Positions 25,466-34,492 of a stretch of 64,000 bases of DNA are shown here, piece by piece. Below the pieces are notes generated by a model that saw nothing but the letters and a program-made list of their open reading frames with translations, was not told where the DNA came from and made no database searches. Origin of the DNA: Nocardia sp. NBC_00403 (GTDB taxonomy: Bacteria > Actinomycetota > Actinomycetes > Mycobacteriales > Mycobacteriaceae); the NCBI RefSeq assembly GCF_036046055.1, contig NZ_CP107939.1, forward strand, positions 1,798,001-1,862,000. Direction: 5' to 3'. Numbering within the stretch: the stretch's first letter is position 1; every line of letters begins with the position of its first letter. The translations under genes and the position numbers were made by a program.

Positions 25466-26712
25466 TGCGACCGCGTTCGATGCGCAGGATAGGTGCCCTC
25501 GCCATTGGCATCGCGGTGACGCTCGGCGTCTCCGGCTGCCAGTGGGACGGTCTGAATTCGCTGCCGATGCCCGGCACCCAGGGGACCGAGAAGGGCTCCT
25601 ACGCGGTGCGCATCCAGATGCCGAATGTGACAACGCTGACCAGGAATTCACCGGTGCGCGTCGACGACGTGACGGTCGGGACGGTGACCAAGATCGAGGT
25701 GGAGGGCTGGCATGCGCTGGTCACCGTTTCGATCAATCCCGATGTGAAGCTTCCGGCCAACGCGGTCGCGAAGATCGGTCAGACCAGCCTGCTCGGCAGC
25801 AACCATCTCGAGCTGGCCCCGCCGACCGATGTCGCACCGCAGGGGCAACTGCGCGCCGGTGACCTCATTCCGCTGGACCGCGCCGGCATTTACCCGACCA
25901 CCGAACAGGTGCTTTCGTCGCTGTCGGTGGTGCTCAACGGCGGTGGCATTTCGCAGCTGGAGACGATCACCCGCGAGCTCAACGCCGCGTTGCACGGTCG
26001 CGAGAACGACATCCGTGATCTGCTGCCGCAGCTGGCCGAACTCACTACCAATCTCGACGCGCAGCGCAACGACATCATCAGGGCCATGAGCGGATTGGAT
26101 CGCCTCGGCGGCCAACTCGTCCAGCAGCGTGATGTGCTGGCCGCCGGCATCGAGCAGATCCACCCCGCGCTCACCGTGCTCGCCGATCGCACCGCGAATA
26201 TCACCGCCGCGATCACCGCGCTCGGTGAGCTGAGCGATGTCACGCAGCGGATCGTCGCGGCGGGCGGTGAGAACCTGAAGTCGAATCTGCGCAGCCTCGC
26301 GCCGCTGCTGCAGACACTCGCCGACACCGGCGACAATCTCATCGAGTCGCTCAAGATCCTGCTCACGTTCCCGTTCCCGATGAAGAACCTCGACAACGCG
26401 ATCAAGGGTGACTACCTCAACCTGTACATCACCATAGATATGACCGCGAAACGGCTGGATACCAACTGGCTCACCGGAACACCGCTCGGCGGCCGGTTCG
26501 GCGGCGTCGAAGGTGTCCTCGGCGGCTTCGCGCCCGATACGGCCACTCAGAACGGGAACCCGGCGACCGGGCCACTGCAACCGCCGCCCACCCAAGGCCG
26601 GCCGACGCCGACCATCCCTGGTCTGCCGCCGATACCGGGGCTGCCCGCCATTCCAGGACTGACCGTGCCGTTGCCGGGAGCCACTGCGCCACAAGGGGGT
26701 CCGGGGCGATGA
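25462..26712 (+). CDS. mce4E: Mce4E lipoprotein subunit (LprN-type)
   Basis: A 416-residue Mce lipoprotein. A signal peptide ends in the lipobox VSGC, with Cys26 the lipidated residue, as in LprN, the usual fifth Mce subunit. MCE domain: VTTLTRNSPVRVDDVTVGTV. The C-terminal 60 residues are a Pro/Gly-rich tail of repeated PGLPxIPGL units (about 385-405). ATG 25462 overlaps the mce4D stop and follows GGGAGGAGGG. Confidence 0.93.
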   Translation: MMRPRSMRRIGALAIGIAVTLGVSGCQWDGLNSLPMPGTQGTEKGSYAVRIQMPNVTTLTRNSPVRVDDVTVGTVTKIEVEGWHALVTVSINPDVKLPANAVAKIGQTSLLGSNHLELAPPTDVAPQGQLRAGDLIPLDRAGIYPTTEQVLSSLSVVLNGGGISQLETITRELNAALHGRENDIRDLLPQLAELTTNLDAQRNDIIRAMSGLDRLGGQLVQQRDVLAAGIEQIHPALTVLADRTANITAAITALGELSDVTQRIVAAGGENLKSNLRSLAPLLQTLADTGDNLIESLKILLTFPFPMKNLDNAIKGDYLNLYITIDMTAKRLDTNWLTGTPLGGRFGGVEGVLGGFAPDTATQNGNPATGPLQPPPTQGRPTPTIPGLPPIPGLPAIPGLTVPLPGATAPQGGPGR

Positions 26713-28136
26713 CGCTCACCCGATTCGTTCGCATCCAGCTGTCGATCTTCGCCGTGCTCACGGTGATCGGCCTGGTGGTGATGGGCGGTATGTACGTCCA
26801 GCTGCCCGCGATGTTCGGCATCGGACGCTACGACGTGATCGTCCGCCTCGATGCGACCGGCGGCCTCTACCAAACGGCGAACGTCGCGTATCGCGGCACG
26901 AATGTCGGTGTGGTCAAGGAAGTTCGGCTCACCGAGGACGGTGTCGAGGCCGAACTGTCCATCGACAGCGATTACAAGATCCCGTCCGATGTGGACGCCT
27001 GGATCCGCAGCGTTTCCGCGATCGGTGAGCAGTACGTCGATCTGGTGCCCGTCGAGCAGCCCAAGGGCGGCAACCTGGCCGCCGGCTCGGTGATTCCGGT
27101 GGATCGCACCAAGCTGCCACAGGATGTGGGATCGCTGCTGGACCAGACCGACCGGCTGCTGTCCAGCGTCGCCGACACCAGGCTGCGTCAGGTGATCGAC
27201 GAGGCATTCCAAGCTTTCAACGGTGCGGGCCCCGATCTGCAGCGGTTCATCGATTCGGCGGCCCTGCTGGTGCAGGAGGCGCAGAACAGTGCGGATCCGA
27301 CCAAGAAGCTGCTTGATCAGATCGGGCCGCTGCTGGACACCCAAATTCAATCGGATGCGGCCATCCGTTCATGGACACGCGATCTGGCCACGGTGACCGA
27401 CCAACTGCGCGCCCACGATCCCGCGCTGCGCAATCTGCTGCGCGACGGTCCCGCCGCGATGCAACGGGTCAGCGCACAGTTCAACGACCTGCGACCGACG
27501 CTGCCGTTGTTGTTGCGGAATCTGGTCAGTGTCGGGCAGGTCGCAGTCACGTATCACGCTGGGCTGGAACAACTTCTGGTGGTTTTCCCGCCGTTGATCG
27601 CGGCACTGGAGACGATCATCCGTGGACCGATGGAATACGGCGTGATGGTCGACTTCATGGCTGTTGTCAACGATCCGCCCGCGTGCACCACCGGGTTCCT
27701 GCCCGCGGATCAGCGCCGCTCGCCGAGTGAGCTGGACTCGATCGGCACCCCGCCCGGCCTGTACTGCAAGGTGCCGCAGGATTCGCCCATCGAGGTGCGC
27801 GGCATCCGCAATACACCCTGCATGGAGGTGCCGGGTGTGCGCGCTCCGACTCCGGAGCTGTGCCGCACCGGGTATGTGCCGGAGGGGAACAACCCGCCGT
27901 TCGGTCCGGTGCAGCCGGTGGCTCCCGCGAGCGCGCCCATCGCGCCTGCCGCAGTGCCCGTCGCCCCCGCGAGCTACGGTGGCGGCACGCCGGCGGCCGC
28001 TAAGCCCTACGACCCCGGCACCGGCGTATACATCGGTACGGACGGACGCACCTACCGACAAGGCGACGTCGGGCGGGGCGGATCGGGCACGGTACCGTCG
28101 AGCTGGCAGGCAATGCTTGAGGAGCAGCAACGATGA
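26709..28136 (+). CDS. mce4F: Mce4F substrate-binding subunit
   Basis: A 475-residue Mce protein with an anchor at about 8-28 (IQLSIFAVLTVIGLVVMGGM) and an MCE domain (TGGLYQTANVAYRGTNVGVV). It ends in a Pro/Ala-rich tail (PVAPASAPIAPAAVPVAPAS). It is clearly shorter than Mce4F of M. tuberculosis (564), mainly in that tail. Four Cys between residues 325 and 390 may form disulfides outside the membrane. It overlaps its neighbours by 4 bases on both sides. Confidence 0.92.
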   Translation: MTLTRFVRIQLSIFAVLTVIGLVVMGGMYVQLPAMFGIGRYDVIVRLDATGGLYQTANVAYRGTNVGVVKEVRLTEDGVEAELSIDSDYKIPSDVDAWIRSVSAIGEQYVDLVPVEQPKGGNLAAGSVIPVDRTKLPQDVGSLLDQTDRLLSSVADTRLRQVIDEAFQAFNGAGPDLQRFIDSAALLVQEAQNSADPTKKLLDQIGPLLDTQIQSDAAIRSWTRDLATVTDQLRAHDPALRNLLRDGPAAMQRVSAQFNDLRPTLPLLLRNLVSVGQVAVTYHAGLEQLLVVFPPLIAALETIIRGPMEYGVMVDFMAVVNDPPACTTGFLPADQRRSPSELDSIGTPPGLYCKVPQDSPIEVRGIRNTPCMEVPGVRAPTPELCRTGYVPEGNNPPFGPVQPVAPASAPIAPAAVPVAPASYGGGTPAAAKPYDPGTGVYIGTDGRTYRQGDVGRGGSGTVPSSWQAMLEEQQR

Positions 28137-28966
28137 GTGAGATCAACGAAGATGCTCACCGCGCGCGGCGACGCGCGGTGCGTTCGGCGGGGCCTCCGGT
28201 CGAGGAGGCCGGGACGGGCGAGTCCGCGGCTGCCGCGGACTCGATGTCCGGGGTCGCGAAGGGCTTCTCGGCTCGCGCAGTGGCGCTCGGCGCCGCGGCC
28301 GGACCCGAGGACACCGTGACTGCTGGTGCCGCCGCGACGTCGGCCGCCTCGAGTGTGCCGGACGCCGAGCCGACGCCTGTCGATGGCAGCCGGGTCGACC
28401 TCGGCAAATCACGGGCGGAAACCGCGAAGGACGCCGACGAGCCCGGCGACTCCGGGCAGGCCGAGGAAACGAAGGAAGGCGGGGGACGCACCCGCATCCT
28501 GGCCGCGGCCGCGTGCGCACTGCTGGCCGTCGCCGCGGTGATCGGCGCGGGCTGGTCGGTCATGGCGATGAAGTCGGTCGACGACCGCGATGCCCGCCGC
28601 ACCGAGTACACCCAGACCGCCAGGCAGGCGATCCTCAACCTCACCACCATCAGGGCCGATTCCGCCAAGGAGGACATCGACCGGATCCTTTCGGTCGCCT
28701 CCGGCCAGTTCAAGACCGAATTCGACGGTCGGGTCGACCCGTTCCTCAACATCGTCAAGGAGGCCAAGGTCGTCTCCAACGGCGAGATCGTGGAGGCCGC
28801 GGTCGAGAGCGACGACGAGGGCTCGGCAAAGATCCTCGTCGCCGCAAAACAGACACTGACCAACGCGGGTCAGGCCGAGCCGCAGACGCGGTTCTACCGG
28901 TTCCGGGTCACCGTGACCCGCAACGATTCCGGGCTGTCCGCGTCCAACGTGGAGTTCGTGGGATGA
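28133..28966 (+). CDS. Mce-associated membrane protein, Mas4A-type
   Basis: A 277-residue protein: a charged, low-complexity N-terminal region of about 115 residues in the cytoplasm, one membrane segment at about 122-145 (ILAAAACALLAVAAVIGAGW), and a small outside domain resembling Mce-associated proteins (AILNLTTIRADSAKEDIDRIL). It matches Rv3493c by place. Such Mas/Mam proteins stabilise Mce complexes. Overlaps mce4F and the next gene by 4 bases. Confidence 0.85.
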   Translation: MSEINEDAHRARRRAVRSAGPPVEEAGTGESAAAADSMSGVAKGFSARAVALGAAAGPEDTVTAGAAATSAASSVPDAEPTPVDGSRVDLGKSRAETAKDADEPGDSGQAEETKEGGGRTRILAAAACALLAVAAVIGAGWSVMAMKSVDDRDARRTEYTQTARQAILNLTTIRADSAKEDIDRILSVASGQFKTEFDGRVDPFLNIVKEAKVVSNGEIVEAAVESDDEGSAKILVAAKQTLTNAGQAEPQTRFYRFRVTVTRNDSGLSASNVEFVG

Positions 28967-29451
28967 GTGGACTACGAGGCAAGATCCTGCTGCTCGTCAC
29001 GGCCGTGATCGTGGTCGTGGCGGGAATCGTGGCCGGTATCAACGGGTATCGGTACTGGGATGATCGGCGATCGGAGCAGTCACGCACCGAAGCGGTCGAC
29101 GCGGCCGACCGCACGGTGTCGGCGATGTTCACCTACGACTACAAGACCGTGGACACCGAGCTGCCGAAGGCGGCCGATCAGCTCTCGGCGAGCTTCCGCG
29201 ACGACTACCTGAAATTGATCAAGCAGGCCATCGCGCCGGGTGCCAAGGAGAAACAGCTCAGCGTCAAGGCGACCACCGAGGCGCGCGGCGTGGTTTCGGC
29301 CGATCGCTCGCGTGCGGTTGTCCTGATCTTCCTCAACCAGGTCACCACCAGTCAGGAATCCCCGCAGGGCACTTCCACCGGCAGCCGGGTCCGGGTCACC
29401 CTGGACAAGAGCGACGACCACTGGCTGGTTTCGCAGGTCACGCCGATCTGA
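28963..29451 (+). CDS. Mce-associated membrane protein, Mas4B-type
   Basis: A 162-residue protein with one N-terminal membrane segment (ILLLVTAVIVVVAGIVAGI, about 8-27) and an NTF2-like outside domain (AADRTVSAMFTYDYKTVD). It corresponds to Rv3492c and is the last gene of the mce4 operon. The larger plus-strand frame through 28513 is a shadow of mas4A; ATG 28963 overlaps the mas4A stop. Confidence 0.88.
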   Translation: MSGLRGKILLLVTAVIVVVAGIVAGINGYRYWDDRRSEQSRTEAVDAADRTVSAMFTYDYKTVDTELPKAADQLSASFRDDYLKLIKQAIAPGAKEKQLSVKATTEARGVVSADRSRAVVLIFLNQVTTSQESPQGTSTGSRVRVTLDKSDDHWLVSQVTPI

Positions 29452-29484
29452 GCCGGTGCACCACCCTGTTGTCGGTGCACCGGC
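29452..29484. terminator. Terminator of the mce4 operon
   Basis: Perfect 11-bp stem (arms 29452-29462 and 29474-29484, 11-base loop) directly after the mas4B stop, between convergent operons. Confidence 0.85.
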
Positions 29485-29490
29485 AGCAGT

Positions 29491-30441
29491 TCACGATGCC
29501 ATGAGCAGGGCGCGGTCGGCTGCGGTCGGAAACAGCGCGCTATAGGCCCGCATCAGTGCGGCGAAGCGTGGATACAGCGCGATCGGTCTGGTGCGGATTG
29601 CCCGCACCAGCCATTCCGCCGCAGCCTCCGGGGCGAGAGTCGGAACACCACGGTAATCCTCGGTTCCATCGATCATGGGCGTCTGCACCAGCGGAAACTG
29701 AACCGTTGTCGCGGCGATGCCCCGGCTGCTCAGCTCCGCACCGAGGCTGCGGCCGAAGGCGGTCAGCGCCGTTTTGGAACCACCATAGGCGGAGTACCTC
29801 GGCATGCTGCCCATGTGCGCGCCCGCGGTACCGACATTGATGATGTGGCCGGTGCCGCGCTCGAGCATGGCGGGCAGCAGTTGCATGGTCAGCGCGACAG
29901 CGCCGAAGTAGTTGATTGCCATGGTGCGCTCGAAGTCGTGCAGGATCCGCCGGTCGCCCGGCTCGCCCTGCTCGTAGCGCTGTAAGGAGTCGGTGATGCT
30001 GCGCCGGATCGATCGGCCGGCATTGTTGACCAGGACGTCCATGCCGCTCCACCGGGTACGTACCTCCGCGGCGAGCGCGGTGACCGACTCGGGGTCGGTG
30101 AGATCGCAGGCGATCGCGTGCGCCATGCCGCCCGACTCGGTGATCTCGGCGCAGAACCGGTCCAATTCCGCGATCCGGCGCGCCACGACGACGACCTCCG
30201 CGCCGAGTCCGGCGAACCGGTGCGCCGCGGCCCTGCCGATTCCGGACGAGCCGCCGGTCACCAGGATTCGCAGTCCGGTGAAGTTCGCGCCGGATGGTCT
30301 CGCGCCACCGGGTGATCGACCGCCCTTGGCCATCGGTTGCAGCAACCATCGGATGGTTCCGGCCTGGATGGCCTTGCCGACCTTGCCGTTCTTACCCGCT
30401 TCGACATCGGCCATCAAGGTGCGGTATCTGTCGAGGTTCAA
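29491..30441 (-). CDS. Short-chain dehydrogenase (SDR)
   Basis: A 316-residue SDR. TGGSSGIG is at 62-69, VNNAG at about 138-142, and Tyr219-x3-Lys223 in the active site (RYSAYGGSKTAL). A 50-residue N-terminal extension precedes the Rossmann domain. Its core (RSIRRS, FERTMAINYFGA, QFPLVQTPMI) is closely related to the SDR half of the fusion protein upstream, so the two arose by duplication. It is last in the operon with the hydrolase-SDR fusion and an acyl-CoA synthetase; the C-terminus resembles SDRs that reduce long-chain acyl or keto-acyl substrates. Substrate unknown. Confidence 0.82.
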   Translation of the reverse strand: MNLDRYRTLMADVEAGKNGKVGKAIQAGTIRWLLQPMAKGGRSPGGARPSGANFTGLRILVTGGSSGIGRAAAHRFAGLGAEVVVVARRIAELDRFCAEITESGGMAHAIACDLTDPESVTALAAEVRTRWSGMDVLVNNAGRSIRRSITDSLQRYEQGEPGDRRILHDFERTMAINYFGAVALTMQLLPAMLERGTGHIINVGTAGAHMGSMPRYSAYGGSKTALTAFGRSLGAELSSRGIAATTVQFPLVQTPMIDGTEDYRGVPTLAPEAAAEWLVRAIRTRPIALYPRFAALMRAYSALFPTAADRALLMAS

Positions 30442-30483
30442 TGCGTTGTCCTCAGCTCTCGATTTTCCGGATCACGGGATGGG

Positions 30484-32433
30484 TCAGCGCTCGGCGGTGG
30501 CCAGGTAGCGCTGGTGCATGACGCGGTCCTTGTGCCGTGGCGCGATCAATCCCCAGGCTTCCCACAGCGCGGCCTTGGTCATCACTATTCGCTTGGGGCG
30601 CTTGACAAGTGCCTTCACAATGAGACCCGCCGCCCATTCGGGTGTGCGGACCTTGAAGGCCCGGTAGTCGCCGGGCGCGATCATCGGTGTGCGTACCAGC
30701 GGCAAGTGGATCGTGGTGAAAGTGACGCAGTCACTGGAGGTTTCGGCGGCGGCGACATCGGTAAATTTGTTCAGCGCCGCCTTGCTGGCCAGATAGGCCG
30801 CGAATCGTGGTGCGCTCACTTGGACGGCTCCGGTACTGATGTTCACGATATGGCCGAACTTGCGTTCCCGCATCTGTGGCAGCAAGGCCAGCGTCAGCCG
30901 CAGTGCGCCGAAGTAGTTGACCGCCATGGTGCGTTCGAAGTCGTGCAAGCGGTCGGTGGACTGCCCGAGTGAGCGCCGGATGGAGCGCCCCGCATTGTTC
31001 ACCAGCATGTCCACGTGGCCGTGGTTTCCGAGGATCTGCTCGACGATCTGCCCGGTGGCCTCGGCATCGGTGATGTCGCACTGGTATCCGTACGCGCTGC
31101 CGCCGCCGGTTCGGATGTCCTCGACCACCTGCGTGAGTTCGGGGCCGCGCCTGCCGATCAGCAGCACGGTGCCGCCCTCCGCGGCGACCGCGAGGGCGGC
31201 GGCCCGTCCGATTCCGGAGGTGGCCCCGGTGATCAAGACTTGACGGTCCGCCAACGCCCCGGCCGGTGCTTGCGGCCGACCTTCGGCATCGGATGCTGGT
31301 TGCGCCCCCTCGATTTCCTGGACCAGCTCCGGGCGTGGTCCGCCGTTCTCCAGCCAGGTGATCCACCGCGCCGTGGTCGGCCAAGTCACTCCGGTTGCTC
31401 CGCTACCCGCGACCAGACCGAAGTGGCTCGCCACGGCGCAGACCTCGTATGCGGCGGCTTTCGGCGCGGCGCGGCCTACCGCGCGCACCGCCGCCGGTGT
31501 TGCGATGGTGTCGTACTTGCCGGCGAAAGCGAGTATGGGGCACGTGATTTCGGCCAGTGTCGCCAGCCGGTCGCCGATAACGATGCTGCCGGAAAGCAGT
31601 CTGTTCCTGCCGATGAACTCGCGCACCAGATCCGCGGCCGCCGGGCCCGGATAACCGACCCACCCGTCCTTGGCGAGGAAGCGCCGCCTGCGCTCGTCGG
31701 GCAGCAGCGCCTCGCGGTCGTGGAGTTGCCGCAGGAACGCCCGGCGACGGCGCACGGTGTTCATCGGATCGAGCATCTTGAACCAGGTGCGCAGCATGCC
31801 CTCGGTGATGCGCATCCTGCCGATCACATTGTCGGCCAAGAAGTCTGCCGCATTCGCCATGATCTCCGGTGGCAGGCCGAAGGGCAGCGCGGAGGTTTCG
31901 GTGTCCACCGGGCTGCCACAGGTGATGATGCTCGCTACGTGGGTACCGCGTCGGTACGCGGCGGCCTGGTAGGCGAACATACCGCCCTGGGAGAAACCGA
32001 GCAGGTGGACGTCACGGCCGGTGTCGCGGTGCACGGTGGCGATCGCATCGCTCACTGCGATCACGTGATCGGCGATCGTGCGCTGCCAGCCGTGTTCTTC
32101 CTCGGCGGGCGAACCGAAGTCGATGACCCATGGATGTACGCCCGCCTGCCGCAGCGTGGCCACCGCGCCGTGGTGTGCATCGAGGTCGTAGAGATCGGCC
32201 GACAGCATGAGCGTCGGAATCATGAGGACCACCGGGGGATTGCTGCCCGCAGCCGATTCCGGCGGTTGGTAGCGGCGCAGTCGGTACATCGCCCGCTGCT
32301 CGGCAATGTCGAACGGCAACGGCTCGTTCCCACCCCGGAGGCGGCCGTGCCTGAGCACCTCGAATCCGTTCTCCAGTCCGGCCCGCAGTTTGGCCCGCCG
32401 GCCGGGTCGCGCAGTGTCGATCGTCGAGTGCAT
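30484..32433 (-). CDS. Fusion of an alpha/beta hydrolase and a short-chain dehydrogenase
   Basis: A 649-residue two-domain protein. Residues 1-375 are an alpha/beta hydrolase with nucleophile Ser148 in GFSQGG, Asp near 308 (GKYDTI) and His337 (ASHFGLV), a layout recalling PHA-synthase-like lipases. Residues 395-649 are an SDR with TGATSGIG at 402-409, NNAG near 480, and Tyr547-x3-Lys551. EphD of M. tuberculosis has the same domain order (hydrolase then SDR) but an epoxide hydrolase in front. It follows the acyl-CoA synthetase by 33 bases and precedes the second SDR by 42. Hydrolysis of a lipid ester coupled to redox of the product is a guess. Confidence 0.8.
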   Translation of the reverse strand: MHSTIDTARPGRRAKLRAGLENGFEVLRHGRLRGGNEPLPFDIAEQRAMYRLRRYQPPESAAGSNPPVVLMIPTLMLSADLYDLDAHHGAVATLRQAGVHPWVIDFGSPAEEEHGWQRTIADHVIAVSDAIATVHRDTGRDVHLLGFSQGGMFAYQAAAYRRGTHVASIITCGSPVDTETSALPFGLPPEIMANAADFLADNVIGRMRITEGMLRTWFKMLDPMNTVRRRRAFLRQLHDREALLPDERRRRFLAKDGWVGYPGPAAADLVREFIGRNRLLSGSIVIGDRLATLAEITCPILAFAGKYDTIATPAAVRAVGRAAPKAAAYEVCAVASHFGLVAGSGATGVTWPTTARWITWLENGGPRPELVQEIEGAQPASDAEGRPQAPAGALADRQVLITGATSGIGRAAALAVAAEGGTVLLIGRRGPELTQVVEDIRTGGGSAYGYQCDITDAEATGQIVEQILGNHGHVDMLVNNAGRSIRRSLGQSTDRLHDFERTMAVNYFGALRLTLALLPQMRERKFGHIVNISTGAVQVSAPRFAAYLASKAALNKFTDVAAAETSSDCVTFTTIHLPLVRTPMIAPGDYRAFKVRTPEWAAGLIVKALVKRPKRIVMTKAALWEAWGLIAPRHKDRVMHQRYLATAER

Positions 32434-32466
32434 TGATTCCCCTACCCTTCTGAAAACGAAAATCGG

Positions 32467-33975
32467 TCAACCCCTGACCAGTTGGTCGCGCAGCAGACTT
32501 TTGAGCACCTTCCCCGCGGCCGAGAGCGGCATCGCGGCGACGAAGTCGATGGCGCGCGGCACCTTGTATCGGGCAATCGAAGCGGCTGCGTGCGTGCGTA
32601 ATTCGGCCTCGGTGGCCCGCGCGCCGGGTGCCAGCACCACCACCGCGTGCACCCGCTCGCCCCACCGCTGGTCGGGCAGGCCGATCACCGCGCACGCCGC
32701 CACCGCCGGATGTGTGGCCAGGGCGTTCTCCACCTCGCTGGAGTAGACGTTCTCGCCGCCGGTGATGATCATGTCCGTGAGCCGGTCCACGATGTAGACG
32801 AAGCCGTCGTCGTCCATGTATGCGGCGTCGCCGGTGTGCAACCAGCCATCGCGCAGCACCGCGGCGGTCTGTTCCGGCTGTCGCCAATATTCGCGCATAC
32901 AGCCGTCGCCGCGTACCAGCAGTTCGCCGACCTCGCCGCGGGGTGCTTCGCTCCCGTCTCCGGTCGCTATCCGCACTTCACAGTGCGCTGCCACCCGGCC
33001 CGCCGAGCGCAGCCTTGTTCCGCCTACTTCGTGATCCTTGCGGGTCAGCGCGGTGACGATAGCGGTCTCCGTGGTGCCGTATCCCTGCACGAAGCCCGCG
33101 CCGGGCAGGGCACGGCGGGCCCTCTCCAGGAGTGTCGCGGGCATGGGCGCCGCGCCGTAGCCGAGCGCCCACAGGCTGCTGGTGTCGAAGCTTCCCAGGT
33201 CCGGGTGGTCGAGCAGCATGCCGAGCATGGTCGGCACCAGCGTCACGCTGGTCACCCGGTATTTCTCGATGGCAGCCAGCACCGATCCCGGCTCGAAGGA
33301 GGGGAGGAAGACAACGGTGCCGCCGTGGTAATTCTGGGTGAGCCAGCACGATAGGGCCGCGATGTGGAACATCGGCGCCGTCAGCAGCGAAACGCCCCCC
33401 GCCTGCGCGGTTTCGTGGCTCACCGCGGAGGTCATCAGGTTGCGGTGTGTCATGAGAACGCCTTTGGCCGACCCGGTGGTGCCGCCGGTGTACAACAGTG
33501 ACGCGGGCGCGTCCTCACCCGTACGCAGATCCGGCACCGGTTTCGTGTTCGCCACCAGGTCCTCATAGCCGAGCATGTCGTGAGCGGGCGATCCGTCACC
33601 GCAGTAGACACCGGTGAGTGCGCCTGCGGTCAGCTCGGTGACGAGCGACAACCGGCTGTCGTCGGCCAGCAGCAGGCTGGGTTGCGCATCCCGCAGTGCG
33701 CCGGTGATTTCGGCCGGGCTCCATCGAATATTGATCGGATTCACCACAGCGCCGCACCACCATGTCGCGAAAAAGATCTCGTGGTACCGGTCGGAGTTGA
33801 GCGCGAGAATCGCCACCCGATCTCCCGGCCGGACGCCGATCTCCCGGAAGGCGCCTGCTAGACGGGAGATCCGCTCGAACGACTCCCGGACGGTGCGTGT
33901 GCGGCTCCCGGAAACGGTCATCGGGAGGTCCGGCGTCTGCTGGAGTGCACGGTGCAGTGCGTGCGTCGAGTACAT
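32467..33975 (-). CDS. Acyl-CoA synthetase (FadD-type, AMP-forming)
   Basis: A 502-residue ligase. P-loop YTGGTTGSAKG at 162-172, QGYGTTETAI in the middle, hinge TGDAAYMDDDGFVYIVDR, and C-terminal catalytic-Lys region PLSAAGKVLKSLLRDQ. Its length equals FadD17 but the sequence does not; it is closer to FadD13-type enzymes by eye. It is first in a three-gene operon with the hydrolase-SDR fusion and an SDR. A perfect KstR-type box lies 183 bases upstream, so the operon is a candidate new member of the sterol regulon. Substrate unknown. Confidence 0.85.
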   Translation of the reverse strand: MYSTHALHRALQQTPDLPMTVSGSRTRTVRESFERISRLAGAFREIGVRPGDRVAILALNSDRYHEIFFATWWCGAVVNPINIRWSPAEITGALRDAQPSLLLADDSRLSLVTELTAGALTGVYCGDGSPAHDMLGYEDLVANTKPVPDLRTGEDAPASLLYTGGTTGSAKGVLMTHRNLMTSAVSHETAQAGGVSLLTAPMFHIAALSCWLTQNYHGGTVVFLPSFEPGSVLAAIEKYRVTSVTLVPTMLGMLLDHPDLGSFDTSSLWALGYGAAPMPATLLERARRALPGAGFVQGYGTTETAIVTALTRKDHEVGGTRLRSAGRVAAHCEVRIATGDGSEAPRGEVGELLVRGDGCMREYWRQPEQTAAVLRDGWLHTGDAAYMDDDGFVYIVDRLTDMIITGGENVYSSEVENALATHPAVAACAVIGLPDQRWGERVHAVVVLAPGARATEAELRTHAAASIARYKVPRAIDFVAAMPLSAAGKVLKSLLRDQLVRG

Positions 33976-34158
33976 GCGATAACCCCCTGTGGTCAGCGAT
34001 CAGGCATCGTTGATCCGTTGGTGCGCAGTGCCTTTCGTGCGGCCGAGCGGACCGATCACGGCGTGCATCGATAGTGCTGCGACGGTGCGGCAAATCCCCT
34101 TCGTTCGGCGCCGTCGCTGTATCAGCGGAGGGCGCCGGTCCCGTGGTCCATATTTACC

Positions 34159-34172
34159 TAGAACATGTTCTA
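34159..34172. promoter_or_regulatory. KstR-type operator (perfect match) upstream of the FadD/hydrolase-SDR operon
   Basis: TAGAACATGTTCTA is a full palindromic match to TNNAACNNGTTNNA. It lies in the 517-base gap 33976-34492 between phoR and the fadD gene, both on the minus strand. The rest of the gap shows no gene, RNA or repeat I can support. Confidence 0.8.
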
Positions 34173-34492
34173 CCGTCAACACTTTAGGGAGTATCGGCGT
34201 GGATGCGGGCTTTACCAGTGGGTATGTGGAGGCTGGTGATGTGAGGTGAGAGTTTGTGAACTAGAACTAGTACAGGTTTCATTCACTTGCCTGCGGCCTG
34301 TGTCATCTGCTCGTGGGGTGGTTCTGTGGCGGGCCGCGAAATGATCGTGAAAGTGCTTGTCGTGCACACGGTTCCGGCGTTGGTGGCACGGCGGGGGCAT
34401 ATCCGGCTGTTTCCATTTCGACGTAACAAGACCGAGCATCACGATCACGTCGAATTACGAAGTCTGGCAGTCGATTACGAGATGCGGCAGTC

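Noticed and set aside
30484..32433. Assignment as AcrA1 (about 650 residues, acyl-CoA reductase)
   Set aside because: The N-terminal half is an alpha/beta hydrolase with a Ser-Asp-His triad, not the epimerase-type domain I associate with AcrA1.
31015..32436. A 473-codon plus-strand frame opposite the hydrolase-SDR fusion
   Set aside because: Composition is Arg/Gly/His-rich without any motif, while the opposite strand has two complete active sites.
32467..33975. Assignment as FadD17 because of the 502-residue length and the mce4 neighbourhood
   Set aside because: The sequence does not resemble FadD17 as I remember it; it has a standard FadD13-like pattern instead.
34212..34492. Possible small genes in the phoR-fadD gap
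   Set aside because: Frames on both strands lack ribosome-binding sites and recognisable sequence; the plus frame runs into antisense of phoR.
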